49,591 nt of DNA from Bacteroidota bacterium (GTDB taxonomy: Bacteria > Bacteroidota > Ignavibacteria > Kapaibacteriales > Kapaibacteriaceae). The position numbers and the translations under genes are program-made. This document shows, piece by piece, positions 15,663 through 24,586 of the stretch (the first letter of the stretch is position 1; each line of letters begins with the position of its first letter). The DNA is taken from positions 776,025-825,615 of the forward strand of contig JAFDZT010000002.1 of the NCBI GenBank assembly GCA_018266735.1, given 5' to 3'. The notes under the pieces are model-generated. The model saw only the letters and a list, made by a program, of their open reading frames with translations. It did not search any database and was not told the DNA's origin.

Positions 15663-16902
15663 GGGCTGTCTCGATCTCTGTGTGAGGAACCTCGATCTGA
15701 TCGCCGGAATCCATGTGCTTGAGTGACACGGTTCCCTTCTGCAATTCTTCATCGCCGATCACCGCTACCCATTGAGCGCGGACGCGATTGGCATCCTTCA
15801 TTTGCGACTTCACACTACGGCGCAACACATCGGTCACCACGGTACGTCCTACACGTCGCAGACGCATGGCGATCAGTCCTGCCGGTACACGCGCTGTATC
15901 ACCCATCGTCACGATATAGAGATCGGGCCTTGCCGCCTCGCCCCATCCCCCTGCTTCGACCTCAGAGAGCAAGAGCAATCGTTCGATGCCAAGCGAGAAG
16001 CCAACGGCCGGTGTATCGCCACCGCCAAGCATGGAGAAGAGCGGATCGTACCGTCCGCCGCCACCGATGGCGTTCTGCGTGCCGAGGGCATCGGTCACGA
16101 ATTCGAACACGGTGTGACAGTAGTAGTCAAGTCCACGCACCATCACGGGATTGATCGTATAGGGGACGCCGGCTGCATCAAGCAGTGCGAGAACGGCATT
16201 GAAGTGTGCCGTGCTCGCTTCGTCGAGATGATCGCGCAAGCGCGGTGCGTTGGCGATCACGGCCTTGTCCTGTTCGACCTTGGAATCGAGGACGCGCAAT
16301 GGATTCGTGTCGATGCGTCGTTGCGCATCTCCACTCATCTCGGCGCGATGGGCATTCAGATAGTCGACCAATGCCGCACGATACACGGCACGCGATTCGG
16401 ACGATCCGAGGGTGTTGATCTCGAGACGGAACTGTGTGAGTCCGATAGCCTTGATCACATCGTACGCGAGCAAGATCACTTCCGCATCGGCCTCGGGCCA
16501 AGGAGAGCCAAGACATTCGGCGCCGTACTGATGGAATTGACGGTAGCGTCCCTTTTGCGGACGTTCGTGACGGAAGAGGGCGGCGTTGTACCAGAGTCGA
16601 GTGACGGGCGTATGACGGACCAACGAATGCTCGATGGCCGCCCGCACGATCGGCGCTGTCATCTCCGGACGGAGCGAGAGCGAATCGCCACTGCGATCGA
16701 CAAAGGTGTACATCTCTTTGCCAACGATATCGGTCTCTTGACCGATGCCGCGCTGGAAGAGCTCGGTGTGTTCAAGCATTGGCGTTCGGAACTCTTCGTA
16801 GCCAAAGGCCTGGGAGATCGTTCGGAACACTTCTTCGGCTCGGTGCCATGCGGCGATCTCCGGACCGAAGATGTCGCGCATGCCGCGTACGGTCTGTGCC
16901 AT
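15646..16902 (-). CDS. hisS: Histidyl-tRNA synthetase
   Basis: 418-residue class II aminoacyl-tRNA synthetase that charges tRNA-His. It starts AQTVRGMRDIFGPE. Motif 2 is RHERPQKGRYRQFHQYG (about residue 112), the histidine-specific loop is VRGLDYYCHTVFE (about 257), and motif 3 is AVGFSLGIERLLLL. A C-terminal anticodon-binding domain follows. The ATG at 16902 is chosen: it lies 2 bases after the EIIA stop and matches the family N-terminus. Full length. Confidence 0.96.
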   Translation of the reverse strand: MAQTVRGMRDIFGPEIAAWHRAEEVFRTISQAFGYEEFRTPMLEHTELFQRGIGQETDIVGKEMYTFVDRSGDSLSLRPEMTAPIVRAAIEHSLVRHTPVTRLWYNAALFRHERPQKGRYRQFHQYGAECLGSPWPEADAEVILLAYDVIKAIGLTQFRLEINTLGSSESRAVYRAALVDYLNAHRAEMSGDAQRRIDTNPLRVLDSKVEQDKAVIANAPRLRDHLDEASTAHFNAVLALLDAAGVPYTINPVMVRGLDYYCHTVFEFVTDALGTQNAIGGGGRYDPLFSMLGGGDTPAVGFSLGIERLLLLSEVEAGGWGEAARPDLYIVTMGDTARVPAGLIAMRLRRVGRTVVTDVLRRSVKSQMKDANRVRAQWVAVIGDEELQKGTVSLKHMDSGDQIEVPHTEIETALASRE

Positions 16903-16904
16903 GA

Positions 16905-17375
16905 TCAAGCACGCTCCTCTTCGTACGACGAGAACAGCTCGAGTACATCGTTCACACTGCGCGCACTCAAGAGCGAGGCGCGAAATGCTTCGGATCCGAT
17001 CATGCGCGAGATGCGACTGAGCAGACGCAGGTGCTGACCCACGTTCCCCTCTGTGCCCACCAACATGAGGATGATGGAAACGGGCTTGTCGTCGAGTGAA
17101 TCGAAGTCGAGAGGATTCTTCAAGGTGGCAAGGGCGGCAAGGGACGTGTCGACCACGTTCGTCTTTCCATGCGGGAGGGCCACACCACTGCCGATGCCGG
17201 TGCTCATCAAGCGCTCGCGTTCAAGGATGACGCGCTTGAGCTCATCCACATCCTTCACCTTCCCACTCGCTGCCAACAGGTCCACCATTTGCTGCAGGGC
17301 CGATGTTTTATCGGTTGCATCGAGCTGCAGCATCACTGCGGCCGGATCCAGGATATCGCTGATTCGTAGGTCCAT
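16905..17375 (-). CDS. PTS EIIA (PtsN/fructose-type) domain protein
   Basis: 156-residue single EIIA type-2 domain. The phospho-accepting His69 lies in GIGSGVALPHGKT, followed by the conserved LMLVGTEGNVGQHLRLLS region. Stand-alone proteins of this sort usually regulate, as EIIA-Ntr/PtsN does, rather than transport sugar. No EI, HPr, EIIB or EIIC gene is in the window. It is 1 base downstream of the nucleotidyltransferase gene and 2 bases upstream of hisS, so it is translated in the same operon. Confidence 0.9.
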   Translation of the reverse strand: MDLRISDILDPAAVMLQLDATDKTSALQQMVDLLAASGKVKDVDELKRVILERERLMSTGIGSGVALPHGKTNVVDTSLAALATLKNPLDFDSLDDKPVSIILMLVGTEGNVGQHLRLLSRISRMIGSEAFRASLLSARSVNDVLELFSSYEEERA

Positions 17376-17376
17376 G

Positions 17377-19815
17377 TTAGTTCCCGTCTCTCCATTGTGC
17401 GACCAGATGTGCGTATTGATCCATCAACCGTTGTGCCTCTGCTTCATCGCCTGCTTCAGCGGTGACGGTGAAGATCGGTCCCTCTTTGTCCGGTACAAGA
17501 AGCACCGAAGCATTGCCGAGGAAAATCTTGACGCCATCGATCAATTGTCGTTGTTTGTCTTCGCTGTGTTCCATGGTGCGACGCATCACGGTGCCTTTGG
17601 ATTCCCACGGACAGTGGACGCCCACCGTTCGCTGGAATCGTTTCGGAAGCTTCCGATCGAGATCGCTGAGCTGATAGCCTGTCTTGGCCAGCATCTCCAG
17701 GATCTGACATGCCGAGTACATTCCATCGGCCGCGAACAGGAATCGCGGGAAGATGAAACCACCACGTGTACCGCCAACGAACTGCACGTTCTCATCCTTC
17801 GTTGCCTCCATCATGGCGCCATGCGAATTCTTGATGCGCACAACGTTCACATTGTACTCCGCAGCGATCTGATCGATCTCTGTGGTGGCTTGCACGGGTA
17901 CGGCGATCGTGTAGGGCTCGAGGTGGCGGTGTGTGTCGAGCCAGAGCTTGGTGACGATGGTGAGCAAGCGCAGACCGGTGTACCAGATGCCGCGCTCATC
18001 CACCATGGCGATCTTCTCGCTGCTGGGATCGATCTTGAATCCGAGTTCATAGCCAAGTGAACGCATGATGGTCGCCGACTCGTCGAGCACGTCGGTGAGC
18101 GGGTCGGCGAAATGCGATGCATCCACATAGTTGTTCATCGACAGCACCTTGCAGTGCAACTCTCCGAGGATGCTGGGGAACACCGTCGACGATAGACCGA
18201 AGGAATAATCGGCCAGGAGTTTGAACGATCGATTCGACACGAGGTTCACATCGATCATCTCTAGGAATCGGTTCACGTACTGTTCAATGGAACGCTCAGG
18301 GAATCGGAGCTGCCCCACTTCTGCCTGGGGGACACGCTTGATGTCCTCTCCGTAGAAGAACCGCTCGATGCTCTTCGTCATCGAAAGCGGAATGTCGCGT
18401 CCATCCTTTGCGAACAGGATGATATCGGTCTTGTTCGGATCACGCGGTGAACGACGGATGTGGAATCCTGCCACGAACCGTCCGCTCAACATCTCTTGTC
18501 GCGTCTGCGGGATCGATGTTTGTTGCAGATCCGTCACATCGCAGCCCACACTCATTAGTCCGGCCGTGATGCTTCGCTTCATGATGCGCGACACCGGATC
18601 GGCATCGCGGGAAGCAACGAGCATCATATGCGAGCCCACGGCATTTCCAAGGGCGGCTCCCAGCTTCGCTCCGAATTCAGGATTCATATCGATGTTCGCC
18701 ACGCCCGAGATGCGAGCGTCGGTGAACAGTTCTCGAGACCATCGTTCTTCTTGCACCAGCGACCTCGTGACGGTTGCATGACTTTCCACGTGCTTGCGTG
18801 GCCACAGTTTGATGTTCGACAGCAGTCGAGCATGATCTCCGATAACGCAATCCTCTGCCACGAACACATTATCGTGGATCACCACATGCGATCCGATGCG
18901 CACGGAATTGCAGATCACGGCGTGGGTGATCTCGGCGAACTCACCGATGACGGTGTTGTTCCAGATCACCGAATTGCTGATCACAGCGCCATCGCCGATC
19001 ACACAGGAATCTCCGATAACGCAGTTCTTCAAGGAAACGTTCGAGCCCAGGCGCACGTTGTCGCCGAGCACGACGCCATCGTCGTTCACGGCGGTGGACA
19101 CTGCCACCTTGCCGCCCAACACATCATCATGCGCGAGTTGATACTCGTGCAGATTGCCGATGTCCTTCCAGTATCCTTCGGCAATGAAGCCATACAGGGG
19201 AAGACCCTTCTTGAGCATCAACGGATAGAGGTCTTTGCTAAAGTCGAATTCGGTTTGCGGCGGAATGAGATCGAGTACGGATGGTTCCAGGATGTAGATC
19301 CCGGTATTGATCGTGTCGCTGAAGACCTCACCCCACGATGGCTTCTCGAGGAATCGTGTGATGCGCCCTTCACGATCGGTCATCACGATACCATACTGCA
19401 GCGGCTCAGGAACGCGCGTGAGCAGGATCGTTGCCATGGCCTTCTTCTCGCGATGGAAGGCTACAGCTTTGGAGATATCGAAGTCGGTGAGAACATCGCC
19501 CGAGATGATGATGAACGTCTCATCGAGAAACGCTTGTGCATTCTTGACAGCGCCGGCCGTTCCGAAGTCCGCCACAGCTGTCGTGTACTCCATCGAGATG
19601 TCGAAAGCAGAACCGTCTCGGAAGAACGAGGTGATCTGCTCGGGGTTGAAGTACAGCACCGAGACCACATCGTGGATACCATGCGCCTTGAGGAGCTCGA
19701 CGATATGACCCATCATGGGCCTGTTCGCGAGGGGTACCATTGGTTTCGGGATCGACATGGTCAGCGGTCGTAACCGCGTTCCAAAGCCTCCCGCCATGAT
19801 CACAGCTTTACGCAT
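17377..19815 (-). CDS. Mannose-1-phosphate guanylyltransferase-like protein with pseudo-phosphomannomutase domain
   Basis: 812-residue fusion. Residues 1-235 are a sugar-phosphate nucleotidyltransferase (MAGGFGTRLRPLT, GDVLTDFD, FLEKPSWGE). About 245-350 are left-handed beta-helix hexapeptides (VIGDSCVIGDGAVI, VIGDHARL). About 385-812 resemble phosphohexomutases. In the mutase part the usual catalytic loop TASHNP is replaced by RRSPRDP, the metal loop DxDxDR by DPSSEK, the sugar loop GExSGH by GGTRGG, and the phosphate loop RPSGTEP by LVPDKEGP. I therefore infer that the mutase domain is not catalytic. Similar fusions are known in cyanobacteria and actinobacteria. It likely makes GDP-mannose or a related NDP-sugar. 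TAGATTTG lies 7 bases before the ATG. Confidence 0.9.
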   Translation of the reverse strand: MRKAVIMAGGFGTRLRPLTMSIPKPMVPLANRPMMGHIVELLKAHGIHDVVSVLYFNPEQITSFFRDGSAFDISMEYTTAVADFGTAGAVKNAQAFLDETFIIISGDVLTDFDISKAVAFHREKKAMATILLTRVPEPLQYGIVMTDREGRITRFLEKPSWGEVFSDTINTGIYILEPSVLDLIPPQTEFDFSKDLYPLMLKKGLPLYGFIAEGYWKDIGNLHEYQLAHDDVLGGKVAVSTAVNDDGVVLGDNVRLGSNVSLKNCVIGDSCVIGDGAVISNSVIWNNTVIGEFAEITHAVICNSVRIGSHVVIHDNVFVAEDCVIGDHARLLSNIKLWPRKHVESHATVTRSLVQEERWSRELFTDARISGVANIDMNPEFGAKLGAALGNAVGSHMMLVASRDADPVSRIMKRSITAGLMSVGCDVTDLQQTSIPQTRQEMLSGRFVAGFHIRRSPRDPNKTDIILFAKDGRDIPLSMTKSIERFFYGEDIKRVPQAEVGQLRFPERSIEQYVNRFLEMIDVNLVSNRSFKLLADYSFGLSSTVFPSILGELHCKVLSMNNYVDASHFADPLTDVLDESATIMRSLGYELGFKIDPSSEKIAMVDERGIWYTGLRLLTIVTKLWLDTHRHLEPYTIAVPVQATTEIDQIAAEYNVNVVRIKNSHGAMMEATKDENVQFVGGTRGGFIFPRFLFAADGMYSACQILEMLAKTGYQLSDLDRKLPKRFQRTVGVHCPWESKGTVMRRTMEHSEDKQRQLIDGVKIFLGNASVLLVPDKEGPIFTVTAEAGDEAEAQRLMDQYAHLVAQWRDGN

Positions 19816-19822
19816 TCGGGGA

Positions 19823-19830
19823 CAAATCTA
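19823..19830 (-). promoter_or_regulatory. -7 box TAGATTTG of the guanylyltransferase operon
   Basis: TAGATTTG on the minus strand, a full TAnnTTTG match, 7 bases before the ATG at 19815 and directly downstream of a terminator T-run. Any -33 element would lie inside the terminator hairpin. Confidence 0.5.
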
Positions 19831-19859
19831 GGAAAAAGGAAGGGGCCCCGAGGGGCCCC
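19831..19859 (-). terminator. Intrinsic terminator of the 19882-20616 gene
   Basis: The GC-only hairpin GGGGCCCC-TC-GGGGCCCC (19842-19859) is followed on the minus strand by TTCCTTTTTCC. It separates the secreted-protein gene from the guanylyltransferase operon. Confidence 0.85.
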
Positions 19860-19881
19860 GCATGAAATCTCGCACATGTGA

Positions 19882-20616
19882 TCAATCGTTGAGCGTAATG
19901 ACGAAGTTCAACTTGTTCGGATTCGCCGGATCCGGGAAGTAGGTCGTGGTGGTAACGCTTCGATACGGTGCATTGTTTTCGGAACCGAATCGGAGGTTGC
20001 GGATGATGTAGCGGCCGGAGTGACCGGACATTCCCATCCACATCGAGTAGACATTCAACGTCGCAATGAAGTCCATTTTCACCTCATCCGGCGTACTACG
20101 CCACTTCTCGAACTGATTGATGGTCATGTTCCACATGCAGAACTGTCGCATGTCGCACTCCCATGGCGTGGACATGATCGGGTCTTGCGCCTCGAAGGGA
20201 TACTGTGTGAACGCCGTCAGGAAGAGTTGATCACGTACACAGTCCACCATCCTCGACCCCTGCGTCCCTGCCTTGCTCACAAGATTTCCAACACCGGCAT
20301 CTGTGAAGTCGGGCGAGACCGAGCCAGCGCGCGCCGAGTCGTTGACGGCACAGATCTTGGGACCCGGGAGTTTCGGACCAAGGGGCTCGTGATACCCCAT
20401 GATGGCCAGAGCACTGTCGGAACTGATCTCAACCGACTTGATCGTGAGGTCCTTGGCCTTGGCAAGCTGATCCTTGAACTTGCCTTTCAGTGAATCTGTG
20501 TACTTCGCCTTGACGCGGAGATCGCACTTCTGTGGAGGATGATCTCCCTTACAATCGAATCCCATGACCAGCACCGTGCCGATCAGGATCGCAATGATCC
20601 AACGTGTTGTCTTCAT
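19882..20616 (-). CDS. Hypothetical exported protein
   Basis: 244-residue protein that I do not recognise. The N-terminal hydrophobic segment (WIIAILIGTVLVMGF, residues 6-20) ends at DCKGD; this is not a good lipobox, so secretion or membrane anchoring is likely but the lipoprotein class is doubtful. The mature part has eight further cysteines (KCDLRV, KICAVND, MVDCVRDQ, WECDMRQFCMWN and others), suggesting disulfides. The ATG at 20616 is chosen from the hydrophobic start and an upstream AAGGGG. An upstream in-frame extension runs into acs and is unlikely. Confidence 0.7.
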   Translation of the reverse strand: MKTTRWIIAILIGTVLVMGFDCKGDHPPQKCDLRVKAKYTDSLKGKFKDQLAKAKDLTIKSVEISSDSALAIMGYHEPLGPKLPGPKICAVNDSARAGSVSPDFTDAGVGNLVSKAGTQGSRMVDCVRDQLFLTAFTQYPFEAQDPIMSTPWECDMRQFCMWNMTINQFEKWRSTPDEVKMDFIATLNVYSMWMGMSGHSGRYIIRNLRFGSENNAPYRSVTTTTYFPDPANPNKLNFVITLND

Positions 20617-20662
20617 GGTACGAACCCCTTCAAACCAAACGAACGAAACATCGGGCGCGAGC

Positions 20663-22669
20663 TTACTCGTCGTCGCCCGATCTGAGTTTCTCGAGTACGG
20701 AAAGGTCTTCCAGCGTCGTGGTATCACCACTGATCGCTGCCCCTGCGACCACTTCGCGAAGAAGCCTGCGCATGATCTTGCCGCTGCGCGTCTTTGGGAG
20801 TGCTTCGGTGAAGCGCACCTCGTCTGGCTTTGCGATGTGCCCGATCTCCTTGGCAACGTGGTCGCGCAGTTCTTCGCGCAAGGTCACAAGATCAGCTCCC
20901 CGTGCGGCCTCGGTCTTCAGTGTGACAAAGGCCACCAGCACATTCCCCTTGATCTCATCGGGCCGCGCCACCACGGCCGCTTCCGCAACGCTGCGGTGCG
21001 AGACGAGCGCACTCTCCACTTCAGCAGTGCCAAGCCGGTGTCCGCTTACGTTCACCACATCATCCACACGACCGATGATCCAGATGTAGCCATCCTCGTC
21101 TCGACGTGCCCCGTCGCCCGTGAAGTACCACCCTGCACATGTGCGCGACTTCGGGAACTCACTCCAATAGGCCTGTCGGTAGCGCTCATCATTGCCATAG
21201 ATCGTTCGCAACATCGATGGCCATGGATGCTTCACCACAAGCAGTCCACCTTCGTTCGGTTTGCACGATGTGCCATCCTTGCGAACCACGTCGATATCCA
21301 TGCCGGGCATGGGAAGTGTTGCCGTTCCGGGCTTCGTTGGTGTTGCCCCCGGCAACGGCGAGATGAGGATGGCACCGTTCTCTGTTTGCCACCACGTGTC
21401 GACGATCGGACATCGCTTCCCACCGATCACGGTGTGATACCACATCCATGCTTCGGGATTGATCGGTTCTCCCACGGTGCCAAGAAGGCGAAGGGAGGAA
21501 AGGTCATGCTTGCGTGGCCACGACTCGCCCCACTTCATGAAGGATCGTATGGCCGTTGGTGCTGTGTAGAAGATCGTCACGCCATGCCGCTCCACGATGC
21601 TCCACATGCGATCGGGCTCGGGATGATTGGGTGCACCTTCATACATCACGATGGTGGCGCCATTGGCAAGCGGACCGTAGACGATGTAGCTATGTCCGGT
21701 GATCCACCCGATATCGGCCGTGCAGAAAAACACATCATCGTCCTTGAGATCGAAGATCATCTTCGTGGTCGACGCGACCTGCGTGATGTATCCACCCGTT
21801 GTGTGCAGGATGCCTTTGGGTTTTCCTGTCGACCCACTGGTGTAGAGAATGAACATAGGATGTTCACTCGAGAGCTTTGCGGGCGCATGGACGGCCGATG
21901 CGGCATCCATAAGCTCGTGCCACCAATGGTCCCTGCCGCCCTTCATCGCCGTGCGTTCATCGGTGCGTTGCACCACCACAACATGCTCGATGGTTGGACA
22001 TTCCGAGAGTGCCGCATCGCTTGCCTTCTTCAGATGCACCTTGTCGCCACGTCGATGCGCAGCGTCTTGCGTGATCAGGAGCACGGCCTTCGAATCGTTG
22101 ATGCGTTCACGCAACGCTTCCGACGAAAAGCCTCCGAACACCACATTATGCGTAGCGCCGATCCGTGCGCAGGCCAGCATGGCGATGACCGCTTCGGGGA
22201 CCATGCCCATGAAGATGGCGACGACGTCTCCCTGCTTCACGCCGAGCGAGCGCAACACGTTCGCAAACCTGCAGACCTCGCGATGCAGTTGCGCATACGT
22301 GAGCGTGCGCGTGTCGCCCGGCTCACCTTCCCAGATGAGTGCGGCCTTGTTCTTGCGCCATGTTGCGCAGTGCCGGTCAAGACAGTTCACCGACACGTTG
22401 ATCTTTCCACCCACGAACCACTGTGCATGCGGATGCTTCCACTGTAGTGTACGCTTCCATGGTGCGAACCATTCGAGCTCTCGTGCTTGCGCATCCCAGT
22501 AGGCCTCGGGATCGCGCAGTGCCTTGGCGCGAAGCTTCTTGAGGGCGGCAAAGGATGCGATGTGTGCCGTTGCGGCGAAGGACGCGGGAGGTGGGAACAG
22601 ACGCGTCTCCTTCATCACACTGGAGATACTGTCGGACGGATCGGATGGAGTGGAGCGTTTCGCAGCCAT
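20663..22669 (-). CDS. acs: Acetyl-CoA synthetase (AMP-forming)
   Basis: 668-residue acyl-adenylate enzyme that converts acetate, ATP and CoA to acetyl-CoA. Acs landmarks are [14 protein letters not shown], the P-loop [12 protein letters not shown], the [16 protein letters not shown] segment, TWWQTE (acetate pocket), [20 protein letters not shown], and [14 protein letters not shown]. The Lys in the last motif is the usual acetylation-controlled residue. A spaced [16 protein letters not shown] and the acetate-type Trp favour acetate as substrate. It lies 12 bases after the DinB-like gene. Normal length for the family. Confidence 0.96.
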   Translation of the reverse strand: MAAKRSTPSDPSDSISSVMKETRLFPPPASFAATAHIASFAALKKLRAKALRDPEAYWDAQARELEWFAPWKRTLQWKHPHAQWFVGGKINVSVNCLDRHCATWRKNKAALIWEGEPGDTRTLTYAQLHREVCRFANVLRSLGVKQGDVVAIFMGMVPEAVIAMLACARIGATHNVVFGGFSSEALRERINDSKAVLLITQDAAHRRGDKVHLKKASDAALSECPTIEHVVVVQRTDERTAMKGGRDHWWHELMDAASAVHAPAKLSSEHPMFILYTSGSTGKPKGILHTTGGYITQVASTTKMIFDLKDDDVFFCTADIGWITGHSYIVYGPLANGATIVMYEGAPNHPEPDRMWSIVERHGVTIFYTAPTAIRSFMKWGESWPRKHDLSSLRLLGTVGEPINPEAWMWYHTVIGGKRCPIVDTWWQTENGAILISPLPGATPTKPGTATLPMPGMDIDVVRKDGTSCKPNEGGLLVVKHPWPSMLRTIYGNDERYRQAYWSEFPKSRTCAGWYFTGDGARRDEDGYIWIIGRVDDVVNVSGHRLGTAEVESALVSHRSVAEAAVVARPDEIKGNVLVAFVTLKTEAARGADLVTLREELRDHVAKEIGHIAKPDEVRFTEALPKTRSGKIMRRLLREVVAGAAISGDTTTLEDLSVLEKLRSGDDE

Positions 22670-22681
22670 GGAGCAATGCCT

Positions 22682-23125
22682 TTACAGCAGTCGGCGCAAG
22701 TAGTTCACTTGACCGAGGTGATATCGGAAATGGGCAACGAGTCGCACGAGCACGTCACCCGTGGTGCGGCCTTCGCCGAACGTTGCAAGCGGGAACGGAT
22801 GGGCCAGCGACTCGGCGGTACAGGATCGGAAGGTCGTGCGGATCATCTCTGTCGTCTCATCGCATCGTTGCAAGAGCATGGCCTTCGTGAGGTCTCTTGC
22901 GGCGAACTCTGCTTCGCGATCGCGCACGTAGCCGGTGTTGCCGATCTGTGCGCCAACAAAGTGGTGCAGGTTACCGATCAGATGCAGAGCCAGTGTTCCT
23001 GCAGAATTGGTGATGCCGGGACGTGTGACCCAGAGCGAGGCATCGTCCGGAAACGAACGGATCTCGTCGGAGAGTGCAGAGAGTCCTTCAAGGAAGGATG
23101 CCTGCAAGGCAGCGATCATGTGCAT
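22682..23125 (-). CDS. DinB-like (DUF1572-type) four-helix protein
   Basis: 147-residue soluble protein with the DinB/YfiT-type metal-site pattern: HLIGNLHHFVGAQIG (about 48-62), YVRDREAEF and, near the C-terminus, LVAHFRYHLGQVNYLRRL. His in the first and last blocks would bind a metal. Members of this superfamily include thiol-dependent S-transferases and hydrolases; the substrate is unknown. It lies 16 bases after the isochorismatase gene and 12 before acs. Confidence 0.8.
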   Translation of the reverse strand: MHMIAALQASFLEGLSALSDEIRSFPDDASLWVTRPGITNSAGTLALHLIGNLHHFVGAQIGNTGYVRDREAEFAARDLTKAMLLQRCDETTEMIRTTFRSCTAESLAHPFPLATFGEGRTTGDVLVRLVAHFRYHLGQVNYLRRLL

Positions 23126-23141
23126 GGAACCGACTCCGTGT

Positions 23142-23684
23142 TCATTTCACAAGTCGAGAGATGGTCTTGAACGTTTCCGTGCCCGAGACGCGACAGAGTT
23201 CGAACAGGATCGACTCGTACGTGGTGATCACCGCACCCGCACTGCGCATACGTTCGACGGCCACCTTCTTGTCGTTGGCCTTGCGCGACGAGATACAGTC
23301 TTCGACCACGATCACGGTGTTGCCTTGGGAGAGCAGATCGATCACACTTTGCATCACACACACATGCGCTTCGATCCCACAGACGATGATGGTGTGTCGA
23401 CCGCTTCCCATCACCGTTCCTTCGATGGTACTATCGCCGCAACAGGAGAACGTCATCTTCTCGAGCGCATTGAAGTCGCCCAACGCTTCGGCGATCTGTG
23501 GAACGGTCGAACCGAGTCCCTTCACGTACTGCTCGGTCACGACCAGCGGCACGGAAAGTGCGCGAAGGCCTTGAATGAGGATCGACGTGCGCTGTGCAAG
23601 TCCGTCGTGATCGTCGATATGCGGAAAGAGGCGATCCTGAAGATCGATCACCAGTCCGAGCGAGTGTTGGGGTGTGATACGCAT
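23142..23684 (-). CDS. Isochorismatase-like cysteine hydrolase
   Basis: 180-residue hydrolase of the YcaC/nicotinamidase-like fold. The predicted triad is Asp14 (VIDLQD), Lys76 (LEKMTFS) and Cys109 (GIEAHVCV), with the usual non-proline cis-peptide region just before the Cys. The length fits the short YcaC-like branch rather than nicotinamidase; the substrate is unknown. A TAGTTTCG box just upstream of the ATG is a weak promoter candidate. The DMT gene ends 32 bases upstream. Confidence 0.9.
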   Translation of the reverse strand: MRITPQHSLGLVIDLQDRLFPHIDDHDGLAQRTSILIQGLRALSVPLVVTEQYVKGLGSTVPQIAEALGDFNALEKMTFSCCGDSTIEGTVMGSGRHTIIVCGIEAHVCVMQSVIDLLSQGNTVIVVEDCISSRKANDKKVAVERMRSAGAVITTYESILFELCRVSGTETFKTISRLVK

Positions 23685-23716
23685 GGGTCGAAACTACACA
23701 TCCCACGCATATCGTA

Positions 23717-24586
23717 CTAGCCGCGTTGCGTCACGATCACACCCGTGAGGGCAATGGCCCCGCCAACGACGAACAGCGGCGTTGGCACCTGCGAGAACAG
23801 GAAGAAGGCCAGGATGGTCGTCAAGATGGGCTGCAGGTTGTTGAATACCGATACCTTGGCAGGGTCCCAATGTGTGAGGGCATAATACCAGAGACCGAAG
23901 CCAAGACCTGATGTGATCATGCCAAGGAAGAAGAGCTGGAACCACGTCATGGCCGGGTCAACGCCATTCACCACGGAGGTCAGTCCCGACGTGTCGAACG
24001 GCAATGGCAGGAGCAGGTAGATCGGGATGTAGAGGATCGTACCGACGAACATCGTGCAGGCCGTCAGGTAGAAGGCGCCGTACTTGATGGCAAGGCGGCG
24101 ACCGAAGACCGTGTAGAACGACCAGGCCAGCGAAGCGGTCAGGACGATGATGTTCCCCAAGAAGAGGTCCGACGAAAGGCGTGCTCCTTTATCGATGAGG
24201 ACGAGTGCCGTACCGGCAAAGGCGATCGCAACGCCGATCCGTTTCTTCCACGACGGACGCTCACGCATGAAGACGGACATGATGACGAGGACGAAGGCCG
24301 GCGACAGGGCATAGGCCAGCGCCGCATTTGGCGCCGATCCCAGCTGCACGCCCCACACGAAGAGCAATTGATTCAACGGAATGTTCAGCAAGCCGAGCAG
24401 GATGATGGGCAAACGATCTTCGGCATCGATGCGCTTCACCTGACTCCGCCGAATGATCATCCATGAGCCATAGAAGATGCAGGAGAAGAAGGCGCGAAAG
24501 AGCACGACCATCGTGGGGTGCAGGGAATGCGTCACACTCTTCGCAACGATATGGGTACTCGCAGCGATGAGCTGCTGCACGAGCAT
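23717..24586 (-). CDS. EamA/DMT-family transporter
   Basis: 289-residue inner-membrane protein with about ten transmembrane helices in two EamA halves (HSLHPTMVVLFRAFFSCIFYG in the first, LTASLAWSFYTVFGRRLAIK in the second). It is a drug/metabolite exporter superfamily member; the substrate is not predictable. The ATG at 24586 shares one base with the TGA of the preceding glycosyltransferase gene (TGATG); an in-frame GTG at 24598 is the alternative start. The link to the glycosyltransferase suggests envelope or metabolite export. Confidence 0.9.
   Translation of the reverse strand: MLVQQLIAASTHIVAKSVTHSLHPTMVVLFRAFFSCIFYGSWMIIRRSQVKRIDAEDRLPIILLGLLNIPLNQLLFVWGVQLGSAPNAALAYALSPAFVLVIMSVFMRERPSWKKRIGVAIAFAGTALVLIDKGARLSSDLFLGNIIVLTASLAWSFYTVFGRRLAIKYGAFYLTACTMFVGTILYIPIYLLLPLPFDTSGLTSVVNGVDPAMTWFQLFFLGMITSGLGFGLWYYALTHWDPAKVSVFNNLQPILTTILAFFLFSQVPTPLFVVGGAIALTGVIVTQRG

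Noticed and set aside
15772..17037. Open frame of about 420 codons antisense to hisS and the EIIA gene
   Set aside because: No recognisable motif; hisS and EIIA are unambiguous on the other strand.
16905..17375. Naming the EIIA gene ptsN
   Set aside because: Family membership is clear, but no rpoN context or PTS partners are present to support the specific PtsN role.
20564..22447. Long open frame (over 600 codons) antisense to acs
   Set aside because: It is a shadow of the GC-rich acs gene. Its translation is rich in His, Arg and Cys without any family motif, while acs has every expected motif.
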